Positions 1-8,937 of a stretch of DNA of 64,000 bases are shown in pieces. The stretch's first letter is position 1; each line of letters begins with the position of its first letter. The notes beneath the pieces are model-generated. The model was not told where the DNA came from and did no database searches. It saw only the letters and a list, made by a program, of their open reading frames with translations. The DNA comes from Dokdonella_A sp963775445. Its GTDB lineage: Bacteria; Pseudomonadota; Gammaproteobacteria; Xanthomonadales; Rhodanobacteraceae. The position numbers and the translations under genes were made by a program. The stretch lies in assembly GCA_963775445.1 (NCBI GenBank), contig CAVZIT010000004.1, positions 310,001 to 374,000 of the forward strand, given 5' to 3'.

Positions 1-147
1 CTTGAGCATCAACGAGGCGTTGGCTGAAGCCAGCATGCGCCGCTGTGCCAACGAACAGGTCGTCTCCACGTCGGGCATCCGCTCACACAAAAACTACACG
101 GCAAGGCGATAATGCGAAGCTCGCGCGCGCTCTATTGGAGATTGCCC
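1..147. other. Left-edge stretch with no assigned gene
   Basis: No convincing coding region is seen before the first gene. The stretch holds the ribosome-binding site (GGAG at about 137-140) of the following dehydrogenase-like gene. Whether it contains the end of an upstream gene cannot be told from this window. Confidence 0.4.
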
Positions 148-1488
148 ATGTATCGTCATCTACGCCCGATTGTCGCCATCGCGCTGCTGTTGCCTTTGCC
201 GGCGCTGGCCGACATCAATCCTCCGGACTTGCACCTCGAGCGCTTTCCCGACGCCAACACGACGTTTGCCCAGCCGATCGCGGTGCGCGCGCCGAATGAC
301 GGCAGCGGGCGGGTGTTCATCATCGAGCGTTGCAGCGATATTCGCATTGTCGAGAATAACCAGTTGCTGGCGACGCCATTCCTGTCCATCACGCCGAGCT
401 GCGGCGGCGAGCAGGGCATTCTCGGACTCGCGTTCGATCCTGACTTTGTGAACAACGGCACTTTCTACGTAACCTACACGGCACCCGGCAGTGATCCGCA
501 GATCGGGGCGGCTCCCGACCAGGTGCTCGCGCGCTACACGGTCTCTCCACCTGATGGCGATGTCGCCAACCCCACTGGCGAGGTGATCCTGCGTGTCCCC
601 GACATTGCGAGCAACCACAATGGCGGCGATATCCATTTTGGCCCGGATGGCTATCTCTACTGGTCGATGGGCGATGGCGGTGTCCAGGGGGACCCAAACG
701 GTTTCGCCCAGTGCACTGGACGCAAAAAGGCTGACCAGAATCCGGCCACTTGCCACGATACCAGTGGATCCGGTCCGAACTATTACCTGATGGGCAAGAT
801 CATCCGGCTCGATGTGCACGCGACCACGGCCTCCGCTCCGGGCAATTTCTGTGGTTCGACGCCGGGCAGCCCGGCACCGTACGCGGTGCCGCCGGGCAAT
901 CCTTTCGCGGACGATGCCTCGTATCCCGACGAATGCGCCGAAATCTTCAACTGGGGATTCCGCAATCCGTTCCGCTTCAGCTTTGATCGGCAGACCGGCG
1001 ACATGCTGATTGGCGATGTGGGCCAGAATGCCTGGGAAGAAATCGATTACCAGCCGGCCGGCAGCGAGGGGCAGAATTTCCAGTGGAATGTCTGCGAAGG
1101 ATTTCATACCTACCCGGGTGGCGACACGCCGTGTCCGGGACCTTCCGGAAGTGTGCCACCCAAGCTGGATTACCCTCACAATGGATCCTGCGCCGCGGTG
1201 ATCGGGGGCTTCCGATATCGCGGGTCCATCGTGCCCTTGCAAGGACAATACCTGTTCAGCGACTCATGCATCGACAACGGCCGCATTTATGTTGTCGCCG
1301 ATCCCGATCCCACATTATCGGTTTGGTCGTACGAAACCATCCCGGGTACGCCAAACATGAGCCCGTACAGTTTCGGTGAAGACCAAGCGGGCAATCTCTA
1401 CATTGCCGCCGGCGGAGGGCAGGTTTATCGGTTCGCGTCGGATGCGACAAGCGACGTGATTTTCGCCAACGGCTTCGATGGCAACTGA
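148..1488 (+). CDS. Secreted PQQ-dependent sugar dehydrogenase-like beta-propeller protein
   Basis: The 446-residue product has a signal peptide (basic start, hydrophobic stretch, LPALA before about residue 22) and a six-bladed beta-propeller of the soluble glucose/sorbosone dehydrogenase family. Family hallmarks seen are GLAFDPDF near residue 95, NHNGGDIHFGPDG near 155, GFRNPFRFSFD near 268 and IGDVGQNAWEEID just after. It is probably a periplasmic or exported PQQ-linked aldose oxidoreductase; the substrate cannot be told. Many cysteines suggest an oxidising compartment. The start at 148 is chosen because GGAG precedes it by 7 bases and the signal peptide begins there; an upstream in-frame ATG at 112 would bury the signal. 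The protein ends in DVIFANGFDGN, a tail shared with the next gene. It is followed at once by a paralogue, so the pair looks like a tandem duplication. Confidence 0.85.
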   Translation: MYRHLRPIVAIALLLPLPALADINPPDLHLERFPDANTTFAQPIAVRAPNDGSGRVFIIERCSDIRIVENNQLLATPFLSITPSCGGEQGILGLAFDPDFVNNGTFYVTYTAPGSDPQIGAAPDQVLARYTVSPPDGDVANPTGEVILRVPDIASNHNGGDIHFGPDGYLYWSMGDGGVQGDPNGFAQCTGRKKADQNPATCHDTSGSGPNYYLMGKIIRLDVHATTASAPGNFCGSTPGSPAPYAVPPGNPFADDASYPDECAEIFNWGFRNPFRFSFDRQTGDMLIGDVGQNAWEEIDYQPAGSEGQNFQWNVCEGFHTYPGGDTPCPGPSGSVPPKLDYPHNGSCAAVIGGFRYRGSIVPLQGQYLFSDSCIDNGRIYVVADPDPTLSVWSYETIPGTPNMSPYSFGEDQAGNLYIAAGGGQVYRFASDATSDVIFANGFDGN

Positions 1489-1515
1489 CCGCGCGGCACT
1501 TGAACGGAGAATAGG

Positions 1516-3298
1516 ATGTTGATGTTGCGAATCCTCTTGCTGGCGCTCGCAGGGCTGCTGCTGTCGCTCGGCAGTCGATGTGCATGCGGGCATTCCTGCA
1601 GACGTGCAACTGGTGCAATTTTCAAACGGATCGCTGAGCTTTCCCGATGCGATCCGGGCGCCGCACGACGGCAGCGGAAGGTTGTTCGTGCTGCAGCAGA
1701 CCGGTGCCATCAAGATTCTCGACAGCACGGGCAACAGCGTCGGCACCTACCTGACGGTTCCGGTCACGGCGCCTTCGCCCGATGGCGGCGAGCAGGGATT
1801 GCTCGGGATGGCATTCGATCCAAACTTCGGTATCGATCCGCAGCAGCCCGGTTACGGGGATTTCTATCTCGCGTTTACGGCGCCTCCCGGCGATCCGATG
1901 CAAGGGGCGTCCGCCGATCAGGTACTACGGCGTTACACGGTGGACGATCCGGCCTCGAATGATGCGAGCGGAGCCACCCAAACGGACATCATTCGCCTGC
2001 CGGATATTGCAAGCAATCACAACGGGGGTGACATCCACTTCGGCGCCGATGGGTACCTCTACTGGGGCATGGGCGACGGCGGCAGCGAAGGCGATCCGCA
2101 CAATTTCTCCCAGACGACCGGACGCATGGATGTCGGCGGGCACAGCTATTACCTGCTGGGCAAGATGATTCGCATCGATGTGCATCATCCGACCGCGTCG
2201 GCCACGGCCGACATGTGCGCCGCGACTCCGGGCATGCCGGCGCCTTATTCGATTCCCGCGGGTAATCCGTTCGCCGGCAGCAGCACCGATTGCGGCGAGA
2301 TCTTTCTTTACGGCCTGCGCAATCCGTTCCGCTTCAGTATCGATCGCGCGACCGGCGATCTGTGGATCGGAGATGTCGGACAGAATGCCTGGGAGGAAGA
2401 GGATTTGCGCACGGTCGATTCGACCGACTCGTTCAACTATGGTTTCAAGCTGTGCGAAGGCAATCATTACTACAGCCCCTCGGGCAGCGGCGCCGATTGC
2501 CCCGAGACCACCGGCACGACCCCACCGGTCATCGAGTACAGTCACTCAGGTGGTTCCTGCGCGACGACGGGAGGCTTTCGCTATCGCGGACCGATCGCAT
2601 CCTTGCAGGGGACCTATGTCTACAGCGATTCGTGCAGCTCAACGATCTGGTTCGCGACCACCGATGGATCGACTTGGACCTCGACAGTCTTTCCTTTCTC
2701 CCTTCCCACCGGATACGGCACCGTCGTCAGTTTCGGGGAGGATGAGGCTGGCAACCTGTACCTGGTCGACGAGACCCAGGGGAAGGTCTATGAATTCATC
2801 CCGACCACGCCGCCGACGATGTACACGGTCACGCCGAGCGCAGGGATTGGCGGCAATATCGACCCGAATACACCACAGACAGTGGAGGAACGAGCAACCG
2901 TCAGCTTCATGGTGACGCCGGACACCGGCTACGAGATTGCCGACGTGACCGGTTGTGATGGGACGCTGGCCGACAACCTCTACACGACTGCACCGGTCAC
3001 GGCCGATTGCGACGTGCTCGCGAGCTTCTCGGTCCTCACGCACACCGTCACGCCGGTTTCGGGACCACACGGCAGCATCGTGCCCGACACGCCGCAGACC
3101 GTAGGCGACGGCGCCACGATCAGTTTTGTGGTCACGCCGGACATGGGTTACCAAGTCGCTGACGTCAGCGGCTGCGATGGCAGCCTCGCTCGCAATACGT
3201 ACGTCACCGGTCCGATCACGGCGGATTGCACCGTCACCGCGACGTTTGAACCGGCTGCCGATGACCTGATTTTCGCCAACGGCTTCGACGGGTCTTAA
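1516..3298 (+). CDS. Secreted sugar dehydrogenase-like protein with two C-terminal InlB-like repeats (apparent frameshift at signal peptide)
   Basis: This paralogue of the preceding gene has the same propeller motifs (SNHNGGDIHFGADG, GLRNPFRFSID, IGDVGQNAWEEED). After about 410 residues come two copies of a roughly 75-residue repeat (GxIxPxTPQTV...VTPDxGYxxxDVxGCDG...TADC), resembling the divergent InlB B-repeat domain often found on bacterial surface proteins. It ends DDLIFANGFDGS. The mature part is open from 1580 with only a GTG start, while a good ribosome-binding site (GGAGA at 1506-1510) and a typical signal peptide start at 1516 in another frame. Removing one base near 1571-1577 joins them as a normal secreted protein. 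This is either a sequencing error or a real inactivating or switchable shift. Substrate unknown; PQQ use is inferred from the family. Confidence 0.75.
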
Positions 3299-3359
3299 AG
3301 CGCAGTTCGGGGGCGGCGAAACGGTTCACCTTCGCGCTTGGGCGTGCGCGAACCCCATG

Positions 3360-3986
3360 CTACGGCGAGTTGGTTTCCTTCAACGCGATCGCATGGACGC
3401 CATTGCTTGCAAGGGTAGCCTTGGCCGTTTCCAGCGCGCTGGCGCTGGCATACGGCCCAAGGCGCACGCGATTCCACGTTTTGCCGTTGATCGTGACCGG
3501 CTCGATGCTCGCGACGAAACCAAGCAGCGCCAGTTTGGCCTTGGCTTCGTCGGCGGATCCGGCGTCTGGGTACGAGCCGGCCTGGAGCATGTAGCGCACG
3601 TTTCCCGATTGAGCCGCCTCTGGCGTCGTGCTGCCGGGCGCGGACTGCGTCGCCTTGGCCTGTTGTTCGGCACGGGCTTTTGCGGTCAGCTCCGCGTCCG
3701 GAATCACAACTTCCATTTCCGGCAGGACCTGATAGAAATCGAAGGCCTTCGCGGGTTTCGCCTTGGCATCATCGGCTACGGCGGGCTCGCCCTCGCTCGG
3801 CACCGTCGCTTGTGCATTCGGCCGTGGCAACTTGCCGCCGCGGAGCATGGGCGCCCACTGTTTGACCAGGACGAGCGCCGACAGCGCCAGCCCGAGGACG
3901 ATTCCTATCGCAAGCCAGATCCACGCCGGGAGTGCCTGGTGAGCGTTTCCGCGCGTTGCCTGCCTGCCCTTTTTCTTCGCGGCCAT
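3360..3986 (-). CDS. SPOR-domain inner-membrane protein (FtsN-like)
   Basis: The 208-residue product has a short basic cytoplasmic N-terminus (KKKGR), one membrane helix at about residues 23-42, a flexible Pro/Ala/Lys-rich linker, and a C-terminal SPOR domain from about residue 130 (YMLQAGSYPDAGSADEAKAKL, then NRVRLGPYASASAL). SPOR domains bind denuded peptidoglycan at the division septum, so a role in cell division or septal wall synthesis is likely. It lies directly after argS, overlapping its stop by one base (TAATG), which implies co-transcription and translational coupling. The same argS-SPOR pair occurs in Pseudomonas. It may be the FtsN counterpart, but the division-essential N-terminal motif of FtsN is not obvious, so no symbol is given. 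Confidence 0.85.
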   Translation of the reverse strand: MAAKKKGRQATRGNAHQALPAWIWLAIGIVLGLALSALVLVKQWAPMLRGGKLPRPNAQATVPSEGEPAVADDAKAKPAKAFDFYQVLPEMEVVIPDAELTAKARAEQQAKATQSAPGSTTPEAAQSGNVRYMLQAGSYPDAGSADEAKAKLALLGFVASIEPVTINGKTWNRVRLGPYASASALETAKATLASNGVHAIALKETNSP

Positions 3987-5683
3987 TACATGCTCTCCGG
4001 GGCTGATACGCCCAACAAATCAAGTCCATTCGCCAGTACCTGACGCGTCGCCATCGCGAGTGCCAAGCGCGCATCCCGTATATCGGCATCTTCGACGATG
4101 AACTGGTGGTTGTTGTAGTACGCGTGGAAGGCGGCAGCCAGTTCGCGAAGATACGCGGCAACGATATGCGGTTCGAGGTTGGTTGCAGCGGCCTCTACAA
4201 TCTCGGGATAACGCGACAGGTCGAACACCAGCGCCTGTTCGTGCTCGCTGTCCAGGCGATCGAGGTGCGCCACGCCGTTCGCCCGGTTCCACGCAAGTTT
4301 GCGCTCGCCGAGCTGGCGCTCCACGCTGCAGATCCGTGCGTGTGCGTACTGGATGTAGTAAACCGGGTTGTCGTTGCTCTGCGCCCGTGCCAGATCGACA
4401 TCGAAGGTCAATTGGGCGTCCGCCTTGCGCGCAACCAGAAAATAGCGCGTCGCATCGCGTCCTGCCTCGTCGATCAGCTCGCGCAGTGTTACGTAACTGC
4501 CGGCGCGCTTGGAGATCTTAACCTCCTCTCCTCCGCGCATCACCGTGACCATCTGGTGCAGGACGTATTCGGGCCACCCGGCCGGCACGCCCATGTCGAG
4601 CGCTTGCAGTCCGGCACGCACGCGCGTGATGGTCGAGTGGTGATCGGCCCCCTGCTCGTCGATGACGCGAGTGAAGCCGCGTCGCCACTTGTCGACGTGG
4701 TAGGCGATATCCGGCACGAAATACGTGTAGTCGCCGTCGCTCTTTTGCATCACGCGATCTTTGTCGTCACCGAAGTCGGTCGTTCTGAGCCACAGCGCTC
4801 CGCCATCGCAGTAGGTATGCCCACGTGCAACCAGATCGTTAACGGTTGCCTCGACTTTGCCGTCCGTATAAAGCGACGACTCAAGGAAGTAGACGTCGAA
4901 TGCAACGCCGAACGCCCGTAGATCCTGGTCCTGCTGCTGGCGCAGTGACGCGACCGCGAAACGGCGAATCGAATCAATGTCCTCGACGTCACCATGGGCG
5001 ACGACGTCACCCGTGTCAGCATGCACGCGCTCGCGCGCCTTGTAGGCAGCGGCAACATCGGTGATGTAATCGCCCCGGTAGCCATCGGTGGGCCAACCCG
5101 GGTCGTCCGGCCCGATACCTTTGCAGCGCGCCTGCACCGAAAGCGCCAGATTGGCGATTTGCTGGCCCGCGTCGTTGTAGTAGAACTCACGTGATACCTG
5201 CCAGCCGGTCGCATCGAGAAGCCGCGCGATGCTGTCGCCAACGGCCGCGCCGCGGCCATGTCCCACATGCAGCGGCCCCGTGGGATTGGCCGAGACGAAT
5301 TCGATTTGTGCTTTGAAGCCTGCACCGATTGTCGCGCGGCCGTAGTCGTGCCCTCGGGCGAGGATCGTTTCCACTTCACGCTGATATGCGGCAATCCCGA
5401 GGAAGAAATTGATGAACCCCGGACCGGCGATTTCGACTCGGGCAACTTCTGCGCTGTCGGGCAGCCCGGCGACAATTGCCTGGGCAAGTTCCCTCGGCTT
5501 GCGACCACTCGCCTTGGCCAACAACAGAGCCGCATTGGTCGCAAAATCACCGTGCTCGCGATTGCGCGTGCGTTCGACCACAAAGTCCGCCGCGGCACCG
5601 CTCGCCACAATGCCATCGCGGGCAAGCGTCGCCAGCGCTTCGCGTACCTGCTCGCGCAATTGCTGTTTCACCGGCTCGCCCAT
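3986..5683 (-). CDS. argS: Arginyl-tRNA synthetase
   Basis: This 565-residue cytoplasmic class Ia synthetase charges tRNA-Arg with arginine at the cost of ATP. The N-terminal tRNA D-loop recognition domain occupies about residues 5-90. The HIGH signature appears as HVGH at residues 139-142, in the context NPTGPLHVGHGRG. The second signature appears as KISKRAG at about 389-395, keeping the full KxSK motif, and an anticodon-binding DALR domain closes the protein and ends in the usual -M. Length and motif order are normal for the family. It is the first gene of a two-gene minus-strand unit with the SPOR protein. Upstream lies an unusually long gap of about 760 bases. Confidence 0.97.
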   Translation of the reverse strand: MGEPVKQQLREQVREALATLARDGIVASGAAADFVVERTRNREHGDFATNAALLLAKASGRKPRELAQAIVAGLPDSAEVARVEIAGPGFINFFLGIAAYQREVETILARGHDYGRATIGAGFKAQIEFVSANPTGPLHVGHGRGAAVGDSIARLLDATGWQVSREFYYNDAGQQIANLALSVQARCKGIGPDDPGWPTDGYRGDYITDVAAAYKARERVHADTGDVVAHGDVEDIDSIRRFAVASLRQQQDQDLRAFGVAFDVYFLESSLYTDGKVEATVNDLVARGHTYCDGGALWLRTTDFGDDKDRVMQKSDGDYTYFVPDIAYHVDKWRRGFTRVIDEQGADHHSTITRVRAGLQALDMGVPAGWPEYVLHQMVTVMRGGEEVKISKRAGSYVTLRELIDEAGRDATRYFLVARKADAQLTFDVDLARAQSNDNPVYYIQYAHARICSVERQLGERKLAWNRANGVAHLDRLDSEHEQALVFDLSRYPEIVEAAATNLEPHIVAAYLRELAAAFHAYYNNHQFIVEDADIRDARLALAMATRQVLANGLDLLGVSAPESM

Positions 5684-6444
5684 CGCAAAAGGACGCTATT
5701 GTAAGGACCCGGGCGAGTTTCTCGAAACTGCGCGCGCAGTTGACGGGTACTTCATCCGGCCTACGCGCGGCTTTCGGGCCGCATCAACAGACCGTCGCGC
5801 AACAGATGTGTGCGAAAAGCACCCCACTCAACAAGGGCAGCGGACTTGCACGATTCGTGATGGGCGTCACGGTCGCGCTGGCCCATGACAATCAAGGTGT
5901 TGCGAGGAATAGTGCCCGACAGGTATGTGGATAAGTCTGTGGGCAACGCCAGACCGCCCGGCGTTGGCTGCATGACACGTGGAGGGACAGCAACCAGAGC
6001 GCCAATCGGAAATTGCGTTTTTCTGATTTAAAACAACAAGATAAACATTAACTTTGGATGACCAAACAATGAATGGCGCTCGGAGCCAAAGGCGCGGCGC
6101 ACTGTGCATAACGTGAGATCGCTACCATAAAAAAAGACCGGCCGGCAAGATCTTATCGATCATTCAGTTAGCTCCGAAATACCCCTTCTGAATCGTGCAG
6201 ATAGAGATCCAAACGGCGAAGCTCGGCGATGTTCCTCAAGCCGTCGCGCATTGCCGTGTTTACGGGGGAATGCGTGTCGATCTCGTCACGCCTGCTCGCC
6301 AAGTCGAGCGAGCCAAGAGGGTGCATGCGGTGCATTCCCGAAGTGGGTCGATCGGTCACAGGCGGCAACGGCAGCGCGCCTCGTCGGAACCTCATCGCTC
6401 CCCTTGGATGGGTCGCAAGAACCGGTCGTCCCTGCCGAGGCGGC
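5684..6444. other. Long intergenic region upstream of argS, no supported gene
   Basis: About 760 bases separate argS from the 3' end of radC. Only short unconvincing open frames are present on either strand. The part from about 6015 to 6080 is AT-rich compared with the surroundings and includes a run of A residues at about 6128-6134. A perfect DnaA-box-like 9-mer (TGTGGATAA, complement of TTATCCACA) lies at about 5928-5936. The argS promoter must be here, but I cannot place it with confidence. In Pseudomonas the gene next to argS on this side is priA; it is absent here. Confidence 0.5.
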
Positions 6445-7107
6445 TCAAAGCCAGCCGCGTGTGGCGAGCGACGTTGGCGCACCCGCGCCGATCACGAAAT
6501 GATCGAGCACCCGTACGTCGATCAAGGTCAGCGAATCGCGCAGTCGCATGGTGATCGCGCGGTCGGCCTGGCTGGGTTCTGCGACGCCGGAGGGGTGGTT
6601 GTGCGCAAAGATGACCGCCGCGGCGTTGTGGGCAAGGCAACGACGAACCACTTCGCGCGGATGCACGCTCGCCCCGTCGATCGAGCCGCGGAACATTTCC
6701 TCGAACGCGAGCACGCGATGGCGGTTGTCCAGGAAAAGACACGCAAAGACCTCGTAGGGATAGCCGCTGAGGCGCGCCTTGAGGTAGCGCGCGCTCGCGG
6801 CCGGATCGGTCAGCGCCTCACTCGCGCGCAATTCCGCATCCAGGTAGCGCCTTCCCAGTTCAAGCGCAGCCTTGAGCCGGCACCATGCCACGCGCCCGAT
6901 GCCGGGCGTGGAGTTTGGCGCATCGAGCAACGATTTGAGGCCGCCGGCGGTTTCGAGCAGATTGCGACCGAGGTCTACAGCACTCTGCCCACGCCGACCG
7001 GAGCCAAGGAAGACAGCCAGCAACTCGGCGTCCGACAACGCGCCGCCTCCGCGTTCCAGCAACTTCTCGCGCGGTCTTTCGCCGTCAGGCCAGTCGCGGA
7101 TGCTCAT
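6445..7107 (-). CDS. radC: RadC family JAMM-domain protein
   Basis: The 220-residue product matches RadC in length and layout: an N-terminal helix-hairpin-helix-like region to about residue 100 (ending TPGIGRVAWCRLKAALELG) and a C-terminal MPN/JAMM metalloprotein domain. The metal-binding motif is complete, with HNHPSG at about 169-174 followed by the PSxxD aspartate near 182. The name DNA repair protein is historical and the true biochemical role is unsettled. It is divergent from coaBC, separated by about 100 bases that must hold both promoters. The radC/coaBC-dut-algC arrangement is conserved in pseudomonads. Confidence 0.95.
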   Translation of the reverse strand: MSIRDWPDGERPREKLLERGGGALSDAELLAVFLGSGRRGQSAVDLGRNLLETAGGLKSLLDAPNSTPGIGRVAWCRLKAALELGRRYLDAELRASEALTDPAASARYLKARLSGYPYEVFACLFLDNRHRVLAFEEMFRGSIDGASVHPREVVRRCLAHNAAAVIFAHNHPSGVAEPSQADRAITMRLRDSLTLIDVRVLDHFVIGAGAPTSLATRGWL

Positions 7108-7207
7108 AACAGGCTTGTCAAGGCTCGCAGATCAGTTGTTCGCGAAGGTCACCTTAACCCGGCATAAAATTCGCGATCAGCAGCAACAGCTGGTTTTTTG
7201 AGTAAGC

Positions 7208-8485
7208 TTGGACTTTGCACCGCCGTCAGCTAATTCCTACGATGAGATCCGTTTCCCCTTGAACAGTGTTCCGCTAGCCGGGGTCAAGGTGCTGCTTGGT
7301 GTTTCCGGCGGCATCGCGGCGTACAAGGCCGCCGAACTGGTTCGGCGTCTGCGCGATGCCGGTGCCGACGTGATGGTCGTCATGACCGAGAGTGCCGCAC
7401 GGTTCGTCACTCCACTGACTTTCCAAGCCTTATCCGGCCATCCTGTCCGCAGCAGCCTGTGGGACGAGGCGGCCGAAGCCGCCATGGGGCATATCGAACT
7501 GGCACGATGGGCGGACCAGATCCTCGTCGCGCCAGCCTCGGCCGATGTCATCGCGCGCCTGGCGCACGGTCAGGCCGACGATTTGCTGACCACGCTGTGT
7601 CTTGCCAGTGCTGCGCTCGTTGCCATTGCCCCGGCCATGAATCAGCAGATGTGGGTCCATCCGGCGACGCAAGCGAACGTCGAATCGCTGCGTGCGCGCG
7701 GCGCCAGCGTGCTCGGGCCGGCGAGCGGAAGTCAGGCCTGCGGCGATATTGGACCTGGAAGGCTTCTCGATCCGCAGGACATCGTGGCAGCGCTTGTCGC
7801 GGCGCGCGGTCCGCGTTTGCTTGCGGGGATTTCCGTCCTCGTGAATGCCGGACCGACCTTTGAAGATATCGATCCCGTGCGCTACATCGGCAACCGCAGC
7901 TCGGGGCGCATGGGCTTTGCGGTTGCCGCCGCCGCCGCAGACCAGGGTGCGGACGTCACGCTGGTTGCTGGACCGGTCGCGCTCACGACTCCGAGGAGCG
8001 TGACCCGCATCGATGTACGAAGCGCCGCGGAAATGCGTGATGTCATTGCAAAGCTTGCACCGAAACAGGATATTTTCATCGCCTCGGCGGCGGTCGGCGA
8101 TTTCCGGCCGCTGACGGCAGCCTCAAGCAAGATCAAGAAGAACGACGAGCCGGTGACGCTCACATTGGTGCAGAATCCCGACATCCTTGCGGAAATCGCG
8201 GAGCTACCCAAGCGCCCCTTCATCGTGGGTTTTGCAGCCGAGACCGATGCGCTGGAGGAAAATGCATCGAAGAAACTGCGCGACAAGCGGATCGACATGA
8301 TCGCCGCCAATCAGGTGAGTTCGGGCCATGGTTTTGGAGATGCGGAAAACGCATTGCTGCTGCTGTGGCCGAATGGGCGCGAGGAGCTGGGCAGGACCGA
8401 CAAGGAAGCCTTGGCGCGCAAACTCGTCATGCGCATTGCCGAGCGTTACGGGGCGACTCTTGATCGGCGCGGGCCTGGCTCGTGA
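7208..8485 (+). CDS. coaBC: Bifunctional phosphopantothenoylcysteine decarboxylase / phosphopantothenate-cysteine ligase
   Basis: This enzyme makes 4'-phosphopantetheine for coenzyme A in two steps: CTP-dependent joining of cysteine to 4'-phosphopantothenate, then FMN-dependent decarboxylation. The N-terminal CoaC flavoprotein half shows GVSGGIAAYK, the active-site histidine in MGHIELARWAD, the PAMNQQMW substrate motif and the ACGDIGPGRL cysteine. The CoaB half begins at about residue 200 (VLVNAGPTFEDIDPVRYIGN) and keeps the KIKKN lysines. The start is uncertain: no ATG is available, and TTG codons at 7208 or 7259 are the options; neither has a strong ribosome-binding site. It overlaps dut by four bases (GTGA), so the two are translationally coupled. 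Confidence 0.95.
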   Translation: MDFAPPSANSYDEIRFPLNSVPLAGVKVLLGVSGGIAAYKAAELVRRLRDAGADVMVVMTESAARFVTPLTFQALSGHPVRSSLWDEAAEAAMGHIELARWADQILVAPASADVIARLAHGQADDLLTTLCLASAALVAIAPAMNQQMWVHPATQANVESLRARGASVLGPASGSQACGDIGPGRLLDPQDIVAALVAARGPRLLAGISVLVNAGPTFEDIDPVRYIGNRSSGRMGFAVAAAAADQGADVTLVAGPVALTTPRSVTRIDVRSAAEMRDVIAKLAPKQDIFIASAAVGDFRPLTAASSKIKKNDEPVTLTLVQNPDILAEIAELPKRPFIVGFAAETDALEENASKKLRDKRIDMIAANQVSSGHGFGDAENALLLLWPNGREELGRTDKEALARKLVMRIAERYGATLDRRGPGS

Positions 8486-8937
8486 AATCAGTCGAATTGA
8501 AGATTCTCGATCCGCGCATCGGCCGCGACTTTCCGCTGCCCGACTATGCAAGTGCTGCGGCAGCCGGCATGGACTTGCGTGCAATGATCGACGAACCGCT
8601 TGACCTCAAGAGCGGGGCGAGTGCGCTGATCCCTAGTGGCGTCGCGATCCACATTGGCGATGCCGCGGTGTGCGCGATGGTTTTGCCGCGCTCGGGTTTG
8701 GGCCACAAGCATGGGATCGTGCTTGGCAATGGCGTTGGCCTGATCGATGCCGACTATCAGGGACCTTTGCAGATTTCGTGTTGGAACCGCTCGACCATCC
8801 CTTTTACCATCGAGCCCGGCGAGCGCATTGCACAATTGGTTTTCATGCCGGTCGTGCGCGTCGGCTTTGACCTCGTGGCGGCGTTTGCGCCGAGTGCCCG
8901 CGGGGAGGGTGGTTTCGGCAGCTCCGGACGTCGTTGA
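8482..8937 (+). CDS. dut: dUTP diphosphatase
   Basis: The 151-residue product is a homotrimeric dUTPase, hydrolysing dUTP to dUMP and pyrophosphate to keep uracil out of DNA and supply dTMP synthesis. All five motifs are visible: AGMDLRA, PRSGLGHKHG, GNGVGLIDADYQG (with the catalytic aspartate), GERIAQLVF, and the flexible C-terminal GEGGFGSSGR arm. The start is GTG at 8482 overlapping the coaBC stop. The stop overlaps the algC start by one base (TGATG). Length and motif spacing are normal. Confidence 0.97.
   Translation: MKSVELKILDPRIGRDFPLPDYASAAAAGMDLRAMIDEPLDLKSGASALIPSGVAIHIGDAAVCAMVLPRSGLGHKHGIVLGNGVGLIDADYQGPLQISCWNRSTIPFTIEPGERIAQLVFMPVVRVGFDLVAAFAPSARGEGGFGSSGRR

Noticed and set aside
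6168..6482. A 104-codon frame in the gap upstream of argS
   Set aside because: No motif, no ribosome-binding site, overlaps radC 3' end; probably chance.
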